Shown here piece by piece: positions 1-5,063 of a stretch of 6,770 nucleotides of DNA (position 1 is the stretch's first letter; each line of letters opens with the position of its first letter). Source of the stretch: Clostridiales bacterium UBA1316 (GTDB lineage Bacteria > Bacillota > Clostridia > Oscillospirales > Oscillospiraceae); the NCBI GenBank assembly GCA_002307055.1, contig DBTM01000004.1, positions 1 through 6,770 on the forward strand, written 5' to 3'. The position numbers were made by a program, and so were the translations under genes. Below the pieces are notes generated by a model, which was not told the origin of the DNA, did no database searches, and saw only the letters and a list, made by a program, of their open reading frames with translations.

Positions 1-25
1 TTAAAGTAACCAACTTATAAAATTT

Positions 26-70
26 TTGAGTCATGCGCCGCGCGTATTGCGCCGCGGGCGTTGTGCTCAA
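26..70 (+). repeat. Imperfect GC-rich inverted repeat (hairpin)
   Basis: Arms TTGAG (26-30) and CTCAA (66-70) pair. Further pairs join CATG (32-35) to TGTG (62-65) with two G-U wobbles, CGCC (36-39) to GGCG (57-60), and GCG (40-42) to CGC (53-55), with single-base bulges. That gives about 16 pairs around a GC-rich apical loop. On the minus strand the wobble pairs become mismatches. Read on the minus strand, the hairpin is followed by a short A run and then TTTT, so a weak terminator for the importer operon cannot be excluded. Confidence 0.4.
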
Positions 71-77
71 TCAATAA

Positions 78-93
78 GGCAACGAAAGTTGCC
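78..93 (+). repeat. Short hairpin with GAAA tetraloop
   Basis: A perfect 6-bp inverted repeat GGCAAC/GTTGCC closes a GAAA loop. GAAA belongs to the GNRA class of stable RNA tetraloops, and read on the other strand the loop is TTTC. This favours a plus-strand transcript if the region is transcribed. The arms slightly resemble one stem of SAM riboswitches, but no other conserved box of that class is present. Confidence 0.45.
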
Positions 94-130
94 AATCGGC
101 ATTTGACCTGGCTGTCCGTCCGGCCTCTTA

Positions 131-167
131 TACCAGTTGATTTCGCAGCGCGAAAACAATTTTGGTA
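131..167 (+). repeat. Long imperfect hairpin
   Basis: Three stacked stems pair in order: TACCA (131-135) with TGGTA (163-167), GTTG (136-139) with CAAT (157-160) including one G-U pair, and TTTCGC (141-146) with GCGAAA (150-155) around an AGC loop. One A-A mismatch and a two-T bulge interrupt the stem, giving about 15 pairs. Neither strand has a T-run directly after it, so it is not an obvious intrinsic terminator. It could be part of a structured RNA or of a dispersed intergenic repeat. Confidence 0.45.
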
Positions 168-215
168 CGGTCAAAAATTCTTTGCTTTGAATATTTTTTT
201 ATGATAACAAGACGC

Positions 216-244
216 ATATTAACATATTCAGACGCACATGTCAA
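216..244 (-). promoter_or_regulatory. Possible sigma-70-type promoter reading leftward
   Basis: On the minus strand TTGACA (244-239) matches the -35 consensus exactly. After a 17-bp spacer comes TAATAT (221-216), which matches TATAAT at four of six positions. It lies just past the end of the ATPase gene and would drive transcription out of the left edge. No downstream gene is visible within the window, so its use is inferred only. Confidence 0.3.
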
Positions 245-262
245 TATTTCAGATAAATGCGC

Positions 263-1006
263 TTATCCGTTGAGGAAACGAGCGAGGAAATCCTTTGTCT
301 CTTGCTGCGTTGGATTTAAAAAGATCTGTTCGGGCGAGCCTTCCTCGCAGATGACGCCGTTGCTCATGAAGACAACATGGCTGGCCACATCTCTGGCAAA
401 AGCCATTTCATGCGTGACGATGATCATGGTCAGCCCCTCCTGAACAAGCTTGCGCATAACGGACAGAACCTCGCCGACCATCTGAGGGTCAAGCGCCGAG
501 GTCGGCTCGTCGAAAAGGAGGATTTCGGGTTCCATCGCAAGCGCACGGGCGATGGCGACGCGCTGCTTCTGCCCGCCGGAAAGCTGACGCGGTTTGGCGT
601 TGATAAAGGGGGACATGCCGACCTTGTCCAGGTAGCCGAGCGCGGTTTCCTCGGCGGTCTGCTTATCCTTTTTCAAGACCTTGCGCGTACCGATCATGCA
701 GTTTTTTATAGCTGTCATATTGGAAAATAAATTGAAGCTTTGAAAAACCATGCCAACCTTTGCGCGGTAAGCCGGAACGGATATTTGCCTTTTTGTGATA
801 TCGGCACCGTGAAAAAAGATCTCGCCGCCCGACGGTGTTTCGAGCAGATTGATGCAGCGCAGCAGTGTGGACTTGCCGGAACCGGAGGCGCCGATGATAC
901 AGATGACGTCGCCCTTATTGACAGAGAAATCAATATCGCGCAGAACGGTGTTTTCACCGAACTTTTTACTGAGATGGCATACCTCAAGTAATTTATCTGG
1001 AGTCAT
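263..1006 (-). CDS. Polar amino-acid ABC transporter, ATP-binding subunit
   Basis: This 247-residue protein is the cytoplasmic ATPase that powers a polar amino-acid importer (GlnQ/HisP type), hydrolysing ATP on the inner face of the membrane with the adjacent permease. All nucleotide-binding motifs are present in order: Walker A GASGSGKST (39-47), Q-loop Gln89, signature LSGGQ (142-146), Walker B ILLFDE (162-167), D-loop SALD (170-173) and the switch His199 in VTHEM. The length is typical of the family. Its ATG overlaps the TGA of the permease gene as ATGA (1003-1006), and a strong AAAGGAGGG site lies just upstream inside the permease gene. This supports both the start and translational coupling. 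It is the last gene of the three-gene operon. The family is certain, but the substrate cannot be read from this subunit. Confidence 0.96.
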   Translation of the reverse strand: MTPDKLLEVCHLSKKFGENTVLRDIDFSVNKGDVICIIGASGSGKSTLLRCINLLETPSGGEIFFHGADITKRQISVPAYRAKVGMVFQSFNLFSNMTAIKNCMIGTRKVLKKDKQTAEETALGYLDKVGMSPFINAKPRQLSGGQKQRVAIARALAMEPEILLFDEPTSALDPQMVGEVLSVMRKLVQEGLTMIIVTHEMAFARDVASHVVFMSNGVICEEGSPEQIFLNPTQQETKDFLARFLNG

Positions 1007-1794
1007 CGCCTGGTCCCTCCTTTTCCACCCAAATAAGTATGCATGCCGCTTGTATGCGCCAAGCTGTCCTTCGTCGCCAGATCATAGCTGGCGGGGCCGT
1101 CCATCCGCTTTTCGACATATCGGAGGAGGCGGGAGAAGAAGACCGTCATCACAAGATACATGAGCATTGTTATGGTAAAGGGCTCAAAATAAACATAGAG
1201 CGCGCCGGCAACGGATTTGGTCGCGAAAAACAGCTCGACGACACCGATAACCGCCAGAACACAGGTGTCCTTGATATTGATGATCAGGTTGTTCCCAATC
1301 TGCGGCATGATGTTTCGGAGAGCCTGCGGCAGGATGACGAAAAGCATCGTTTGAAAATGGGTCATACCAATCGCCTTTGCGCCTTCCGTCTGCCCGTCGT
1401 CAATGGAAAGGATACCGCCGCGGACTGTTTCAGCCATGTAAGCGCCTGTATTGATCGACACGATTAAGAAGGACGCGAAAAGCCATGACAGCTTGACGTG
1501 AGCGGATACAAGACCGTAATAGATAAACATGGCTTGAACCATCATAGGTGTGCCGCGGAACACCTCAACATAAATAGTCATCAAGAGCTTTATGATGAAA
1601 AGCACGCATCTTTTGACAGGGTTGTCCGTCTTATCGACGGGGATTGTCTGCACAATGCCGACAACGAAGCCGATGAGGCATCCGATAATAGTACTGACAA
1701 CAGCAATAAGCAGCGTTGTTCCGGCACCTCTGAGCAGAGACGCGCCATATCTCTGCAAAAGGTATATAATTCTGCCTAAAAAATCTTGTGGCAT
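1003..1794 (-). CDS. Polar amino-acid ABC transporter, permease subunit
   Basis: This integral membrane protein forms the translocation channel, probably as a homodimer because only one permease gene is present. From the ATG at 1794 it has 263 residues. Hydrophobic segments lie near 24-50, 66-78, 86-98, 104-117, 178-191 and 207-221. Family landmarks are FRGTPMMVQ (79-87), AYMAETVRGG (118-127) and the cytoplasmic EAA loop (about 137-156), with E137, G143 and the I-L-P ending that docks on the ATPase. The start at 1794 is preferred because TGGGGGA lies six bases before it. An in-frame TTG at 1815 would add seven residues but has no ribosome-binding site. The last 30 or so residues form a polar tail that looks longer than usual for the family. 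Confidence 0.94.
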   Translation of the reverse strand: MPQDFLGRIIYLLQRYGASLLRGAGTTLLIAVVSTIIGCLIGFVVGIVQTIPVDKTDNPVKRCVLFIIKLLMTIYVEVFRGTPMMVQAMFIYYGLVSAHVKLSWLFASFLIVSINTGAYMAETVRGGILSIDDGQTEGAKAIGMTHFQTMLFVILPQALRNIMPQIGNNLIINIKDTCVLAVIGVVELFFATKSVAGALYVYFEPFTITMLMYLVMTVFFSRLLRYVEKRMDGPASYDLATKDSLAHTSGMHTYLGGKGGTRR

Positions 1795-1799
1795 GTGAA

Positions 1800-1806
1800 T
1801 CCCCCA
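1800..1806 (-). promoter_or_regulatory. Ribosome-binding site of the permease gene
   Basis: TGGGGGA on the minus strand lies six bases before the ATG at 1794 and decides the start against the upstream TTG at 1815. The same G run is complementary to the CCCCC in the 3' arm of the hairpin at 1818-1847, so it may take part in an alternative fold. Confidence 0.6.
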
Positions 1807-1817
1807 TTCAGGCAAAT

Positions 1818-1847
1818 TCGGGGGAAGCGGATATCCACTCCCCCCGA
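1818..1847 (-). promoter_or_regulatory. Intergenic hairpin between binding protein and permease
   Basis: On the minus-strand RNA a 7-bp stem UCGGGGG/CCCCCGA continues into a 6-bp stem GAGUGG/CCGCUU with two G-U pairs. The result is an uninterrupted 13-bp hairpin with an AUAU loop. It begins 19 bases after the lipoprotein stop codon and is followed by AAUUUGCC, which is not a proper U-tract, so full termination is unlikely. In many importer operons a hairpin at this place protects the upstream mRNA from 3' decay, or partly attenuates, so that the binding protein is made in excess over permease and ATPase. That role is inferred here. Confidence 0.7.
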
Positions 1848-1866
1848 CAGGCTGCGTTAAAACGGT

Positions 1867-2775
1867 TTATTGCGCTAATGGCTGAAGCTTGATGGCATCC
1901 TGCATCATTTTTTCGTAATCAGCCGGTGTCATTGTGGCGAGCACGCTGTTAACGGCATCGACCAATTCCTTATTGCCTTTTTTGATGGAAACGCCGATAT
2001 TGATCTCTTCATCGGAAACCTTGAAGTTGTCGGACTTGTCGGTAAAGTCGAGGAGCTTCAGATCGGGGTTGACCATAACCGCGGCCATAGCCGTCGGTTT
2101 ATCGGTGACGACGAGATCACAGTTGCCGGATTTGAGTGAGACCAGCATGGCGGAGGTGTCGTCCATGGCGGGCAGAATTTTAGCGTCTTTTATCTGGGGC
2201 AGGCATACATCATACCAGACGGTGTTGATCTGCGAGGTGCAGATTGCTCCGGACAGATCGGACAAGCCGACGGCGCTGGCGAATTTAGAATCAGCCTTCG
2301 TCAGAACGACGATGGAGGCGTAATAATAGGGCGTTGAGAAATCAAGCGTTTTTAAACGGTCGGCGGTGATGGACTGACCGCAGATGCCGCAGTCGATATC
2401 ACCGGACTGAACGGCGAGGGGGATGCTGTCCCAGGCCAGCTTGTGAACCTCAAGAGTGTAACCCAGCTTTTCGCAGATTTTTTTTGCCATCATGATATCG
2501 TAGCCATAAGCGAAATCAGAGCTCTGGTAGATGGGTACGGCACCGTTGGAATTGTCCGACTGCGTCCAGTTGTAGGGCGCGTAGGCACATTCCATACCGA
2601 CACGGAGGATTTTGTCGGTTGAAGGCTTCGCTGAAGCGTCCGCTGAGGGGGAGGCGGCAGAGGAGGAGGGAGAAACAGCGGGCGCGGATGTATCAGCTGC
2701 TGGGGTTTTTTGGGCGCAGGCAGCAAGACCGAGAAGCATTACCAGAGCCAAAAGAATAGGGAGTAATTTCTTCAT
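1867..2775 (-). CDS. Amino-acid ABC transporter substrate-binding lipoprotein
   Basis: This is the extracellular receptor of the importer, 302 residues from the ATG at 2775. A lipoprotein signal peptide (Lys2-Lys3, hydrophobic core 4-17) ends in the lipobox LAAC with Cys20 as the lipidated residue. An Ala/Ser/Pro linker (about 21-53) then leads to a family-3 (HisJ/GlnH-like) binding domain from about 57. Landmarks are the ECAYAPYNW entry (62-70), GYDIMMAKK (91-99), Arg140 in ITADRLKTLDFSTPYY, which in this family holds the ligand carboxylate, and Asp225 in VVTDKPTA, which holds the amino group. About ten extra residues between 70 and 91 are a variant I have seen in clostridial homologues. The start at 2775 fits AAAAGGATGG at 2781-2790. 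An ATG at 2784 would add three residues but directly abuts AAAAGG. It is the first gene of the operon. The specific amino acid bound cannot be told. Confidence 0.94.
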   Translation of the reverse strand: MKKLLPILLALVMLLGLAACAQKTPAADTSAPAVSPSSSAASPSADASAKPSTDKILRVGMECAYAPYNWTQSDNSNGAVPIYQSSDFAYGYDIMMAKKICEKLGYTLEVHKLAWDSIPLAVQSGDIDCGICGQSITADRLKTLDFSTPYYYASIVVLTKADSKFASAVGLSDLSGAICTSQINTVWYDVCLPQIKDAKILPAMDDTSAMLVSLKSGNCDLVVTDKPTAMAAVMVNPDLKLLDFTDKSDNFKVSDEEINIGVSIKKGNKELVDAVNSVLATMTPADYEKMMQDAIKLQPLAQ

Positions 2776-2933
2776 TTTTACCATCCTTTTATATATTAAA
2801 TTTAAATATTATCCATTTATATCGGCGGCTGAAAGCGGCCAGGCGTGAAGCTGGAATACTTTGCAATCTTTACGTATTGTAACACTCGCAGCAGGCTTTC
2901 GCAATATCTAATATTTCTGCGGATTGGCGCAGC

Positions 2934-2948
2934 CAGCCGTACCGGCTG
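2934..2948. promoter_or_regulatory. Perfect palindrome next to the sod -10 box
   Basis: CAGCCG-TAC-CGGCTG is a perfect 6-3-6 inverted repeat that ends two bases before TATAAT. It occupies the place where the -35 to -10 spacer of the sod promoter should be. This is typical of an operator, and RNA polymerase and a regulator could not bind there independently. The regulator is unknown. Confidence 0.45.
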
Positions 2949-2950
2949 CA

Positions 2951-2956
2951 TATAAT
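2951..2956 (+). promoter_or_regulatory. -10 box of the sod promoter
   Basis: TATAAT matches the sigma-A -10 consensus exactly and lies about 70 bases before the sod start codon. No good -35 is found 16-18 bases upstream. The nearest candidate is TTGGCG at 2924-2929, with an overlong spacer of 21 bases. A start near 2963 would give a leader of roughly 65 bases. Confidence 0.5.
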
Positions 2957-2992
2957 GAACGAAGGGAATCGATAATTCAATAATTATGCAGT

Positions 2993-3008
2993 TGTAAAAT
3001 ATTGTACA
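2993..3008. promoter_or_regulatory. Near-palindrome just before the sod ribosome-binding site
   Basis: TGTAAAATATTGTACA has outer arms TGTA/TACA and a central AATATT, with 14 of its 16 positions symmetric. It lies five bases before GGAAGGAG (3014-3021), so a protein bound here would sit in the transcribed leader. A DNA operator is plausible but not shown. Confidence 0.35.
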
Positions 3009-3027
3009 GCATCGGAAGGAGCAAGCA

Positions 3028-3528
3028 ATGATTTGGTTTTTATCCCAGCGTTCTAAACATTACATCGATGTGCTTGACACACAGAAGCCTGATGCCAAAG
3101 CAGAGATAAAGGGAAGCAGCGCTTATCCTGATATCGTCGGGAAGGCTGCTTTTTATCAGACAAAAGACGGCGTGCTGCTGAGCGTAGAAGTGATGGGCCT
3201 GCCCTCGAGCGGCAATCCTTGCCAAAGCGGCGTTTTCGGCTTCCACATTCATGAGGGTGAATCCTGCGCGGGAAGCGCGGAGGACCCCTTTGCAGAGACA
3301 AAGGGTCATTTTAATCCGCAGAACTGCAGGCATCCCTACCACGCCGGAGACCTGCCGCCGCTGTTTGAAACAAAGGGGCGCGCTTTTATGGTCGTTTTAT
3401 CCGGCCGTTTTACCGTCAAAGATATCATTGGAAAAACAATTGTTATACACAGCGGGCCTGACGATTTTATGACGCAGCCTTCGGGGAACTCCGGTAAAAA
3501 GATCGCCTGCGGGATGATTAAGAAATGA
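3028..3528 (+). CDS. sodC: Cu/Zn superoxide dismutase family protein
   Basis: This 166-residue protein is predicted to convert superoxide to oxygen and hydrogen peroxide. All metal ligands can be placed against the family. Copper ligands are His73 and His75 in GFHIHEG, the bridging His94 in KGHFNP, and His141 in VIHSGPDD. Zinc ligands are His94, His102, His105 and Asp108 in HPYHAGDLP. Asp145 matches the residue linking both sites, and Cys80 and Cys161 match the conserved disulfide. Two features differ from the classical enzyme. The zinc loop is six residues shorter between the second and third His, and the active-site Arg before the IACG motif is Lys158. No signal peptide or lipobox is visible, so the protein is probably cytosolic, unlike most bacterial SodC. 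The ATG has GGAAGGAG six bases upstream. It is a single-gene unit, convergent with gltD. The family call is firm, but actual dismutase activity is inferred. Confidence 0.92.
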   Translation: MIWFLSQRSKHYIDVLDTQKPDAKAEIKGSSAYPDIVGKAAFYQTKDGVLLSVEVMGLPSSGNPCQSGVFGFHIHEGESCAGSAEDPFAETKGHFNPQNCRHPYHAGDLPPLFETKGRAFMVVLSGRFTVKDIIGKTIVIHSGPDDFMTQPSGNSGKKIACGMIKK

Positions 3529-3532
3529 ATAA

Positions 3533-3566
3533 AATGGTGCTGCAAAAGCTTCATTGCAGCACCATT
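3533..3566. terminator. Bidirectional intrinsic terminator between sod and gltD
   Basis: The 13-bp perfect inverted repeat AATGGTGCTGCAA (3533-3545) and TTGCAGCACCATT (3554-3566) closes an 8-base loop. It fills the 51-base gap between the convergent stop codons. On the minus strand the stem runs straight into TTTTATTC. On the plus strand TTTTT follows after six bases (3573-3577). It most likely serves both the gltBD operon and sod. Confidence 0.8.
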
Positions 3567-3579
3567 GCTTCGTTTTTGA

Positions 3580-5049
3580 TCAGGTATTTGATAAAAGTGA
3601 CTGCAGGTATTTATCGCACGCGGCGGCGGCGTCCCGGCCCTCTTTGATGGCCCATACGACGAGGCTCTGGCCGCGTCTTGCGTCTCCGGCAGCGTAGACG
3701 CCTTCGACGTTTGTTTTATAGTCACCCTCCAGGGCGTCAATGTTGCTCCTTTTGTCCTGGCTGACGCCAAGGTCTTTCAGCACCTTTTCTTCCGGACCTA
3801 AAAAGCCCATGGCGATGAGGACAAGCTGTGCCGGCCAGACCTTTTCAGTGCCCGCAATTTCTTTCATCGGGCCTGTGCTCCAGTCGACATCGACGGTGTG
3901 GAGGGCTTTGACATTGCCGTTTTCATCACAGTCGATTTTATTGGTTGTCAGGCAGAAATTCCTCGGGTCTTTGCCGTACAGTTCGATGGCTTCTTCCTGT
4001 CCGTAATCGGTTTTGAAGGTTTTCGGCCATTCGGGCCATAGATTCTTGCCGCTTCTCTCAATCGGGGCGGCGGGCATAATTTCAAACTGGGTCACGCTTT
4101 TGCAGCCGTGACGGATTGACGTGGCGACACAGTCGGTGCCGGTATCACCGCCGCCGATGACAATGACATCCTTGCCCTTGGCCGATATATAGTGACCGTC
4201 CGTCAGGTTCGAATCCAGGAGGCTCTTTGTATTGGCCGCCAAGAAGTCAACGGCGAAGCAGATGCCCTGGCAGCCGCGGCCTTCCACAGCCAGGTCACGC
4301 GCGCGTTTGGCGCCGATACAGAGGACAACAGCGTCATAATTCTGTTTGAGGCTTGCGGCCGGTATATCTTTTCCAATCTCGACACCGGGTTTAAAAACGA
4401 CGCCTTCGGTTTCCATAATTTTTAAACGGCGGTCGATGATCTTTTTCTCGAGCTTCATATTGGGGATGCCGTACATCAGCAGGCCGCCGATCCGGTCGGC
4501 TTTTTCAAAGACGGTGACGGAATGACCAAGCTTGTTGAGCTTGTCGGCGCAGGCGAGGCCGGAGGGACCGGAGCCGACGACGGCGACGGTTTTGCCGGTC
4601 CGTGTTTTCGGCGGGCGCGGTTTAACGTAGCCGTGCTTAAAGGCGTATTCGATGATGGCGCGCTCGTTCTGCTTGGTGGCGACGGCGTCATCATTGAGTC
4701 CGAGTGTACAGGAGCCCTCACACAGCGCAGGACAGACGCGTGAGGTGAATTCGGGGAAATTGCTCGTTTTTGTCAGGCGCTTATAGGCCTGCTCATACAT
4801 TCCTTTATAAAGCAGCTCATTCCACTCGGGTATCAGATTGTTGAGAGGGCAGCCGGAGGCTGTACCGCCCAGCATCAGACCCATCTGGCAGAACGCCGTA
4901 CCGCAGTCCATGCAGCGGGCACTTTGTTCCTTCAGTTTGTCCATAGGCAGGACGGTGTGAAAATCATTCCAGTCTTTGATGCGTTCCTTTATGGGCCTGT
5001 CGGGAGCAAGCTCCCGGGTGTATTCTAAAAATCCTGTCGCTTTTGCCAT
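3580..5049 (-). CDS. gltD: Glutamate synthase (NADPH) small subunit
   Basis: GltD (489 residues) is the beta subunit of NADPH-glutamate synthase. It takes electrons from NADPH through FAD and iron-sulfur clusters and passes them to the large subunit, which makes glutamate from 2-oxoglutarate and glutamine-derived ammonia in the cytoplasm. The N-terminal domain carries the cysteines for two [4Fe-4S] clusters: C46, C49, C54 and C67, then C106, C110 and C114. The FAD dinucleotide fold starts at VVGSGPSGLA (158-167) and the NADPH fold at VIGGGDTGTD (297-306). VYAAGDARRGQ (451-461) is the conserved second FAD contact. The length is normal for the family. The ATG follows AAGGGGGG by eight bases and lies 14 bases after the gltB stop, so the two are one operon. 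Related NADPH oxidoreductase subunits exist, but adjacency to gltB settles the assignment. Confidence 0.97.
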   Translation of the reverse strand: MAKATGFLEYTRELAPDRPIKERIKDWNDFHTVLPMDKLKEQSARCMDCGTAFCQMGLMLGGTASGCPLNNLIPEWNELLYKGMYEQAYKRLTKTSNFPEFTSRVCPALCEGSCTLGLNDDAVATKQNERAIIEYAFKHGYVKPRPPKTRTGKTVAVVGSGPSGLACADKLNKLGHSVTVFEKADRIGGLLMYGIPNMKLEKKIIDRRLKIMETEGVVFKPGVEIGKDIPAASLKQNYDAVVLCIGAKRARDLAVEGRGCQGICFAVDFLAANTKSLLDSNLTDGHYISAKGKDVIVIGGGDTGTDCVATSIRHGCKSVTQFEIMPAAPIERSGKNLWPEWPKTFKTDYGQEEAIELYGKDPRNFCLTTNKIDCDENGNVKALHTVDVDWSTGPMKEIAGTEKVWPAQLVLIAMGFLGPEEKVLKDLGVSQDKRSNIDALEGDYKTNVEGVYAAGDARRGQSLVVWAIKEGRDAAAACDKYLQSLLSNT

Positions 5050-5063
5050 TTTTATAACCCCCC

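Larger units (their letters stand above)
1..262. other. Gene-free region rich in inverted repeats
   Basis: No supported gene lies here. Three inverted repeats stand out on the plus strand. The first is an imperfect hairpin at 26-70, with outer arms TTGAG/CTCAA and an inner GC-rich part that also contains the direct repeat TGCGCCGCG at 34-42 and 48-56. The second is GGCAAC-GAAA-GTTGCC at 78-93. The third is a long hairpin at 131-167. In the first and third, G-U pairs make the fold better as plus-strand RNA, and GAAA is a GNRA loop only on that strand. An AT-rich stretch with seven T residues at 194-200 follows. The importer operon on the minus strand must end in or beyond this region, but no classical hairpin plus U-tract was found for it. 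The region may be a noncoding RNA, an intergenic repeat element or a decayed gene. Confidence 0.5.
2776..3027. promoter_or_regulatory. Divergent promoter region of importer operon and sod gene
   Basis: This region of about 250 bases carries the start signals for two divergent units. The importer side (2785-2825) is very AT-rich with several -10-like stretches, for example TAATAT at 2805-2810 on the minus strand, but no convincing -35. The sod side has a perfect TATAAT at 2951-2956. Further palindromic patterns lie at 2861-2882 (TTGCAAT and ATTGTAA, one mismatch), 2903-2915 (AATAT-CTA-ATATT), 2934-2948, 2972-2987 and 2993-3008. No open frame here looks coding. Confidence 0.6.

Noticed and set aside
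33..77. 14-codon plus-strand reading frame (MRRAYCAAGVVLNQ) directly before the GAAA hairpin, leader-peptide-like
   Set aside because: There is no ribosome-binding site before its ATG, no run of regulatory codons, and no downstream plus-strand gene for it to control.
78..100. Resemblance of GGCAAC...GTTGCCAAT to one stem of SAM riboswitches
   Set aside because: No other conserved segments of the riboswitch surround it, and no suitable downstream gene is present on the plus strand.
162..443. 93-codon plus-strand open frame starting in the gap and running into the ATPase gene
   Set aside because: Most of it is antisense to the well-supported ATPase gene, it has no family motifs, and it has no ribosome-binding site.
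1795..1815. Upstream TTG start for the permease, adding seven residues
   Set aside because: No Shine-Dalgarno sequence precedes it, whereas the ATG at 1794 has TGGGGGA at proper distance, and the extension would contain that site.
2776..2784. Upstream ATG start for the binding lipoprotein (MVK before MKK)
   Set aside because: The AAAAGG site touches this ATG, while it is well placed for the ATG at 2775, which also gives a typical lipoprotein signal starting MKK.
2971..2989. Fur or PerR box before sod
   Set aside because: Only the left half matches the GATAAT pattern, and the right half and spacing do not fit the 7-1-7 arrangement.
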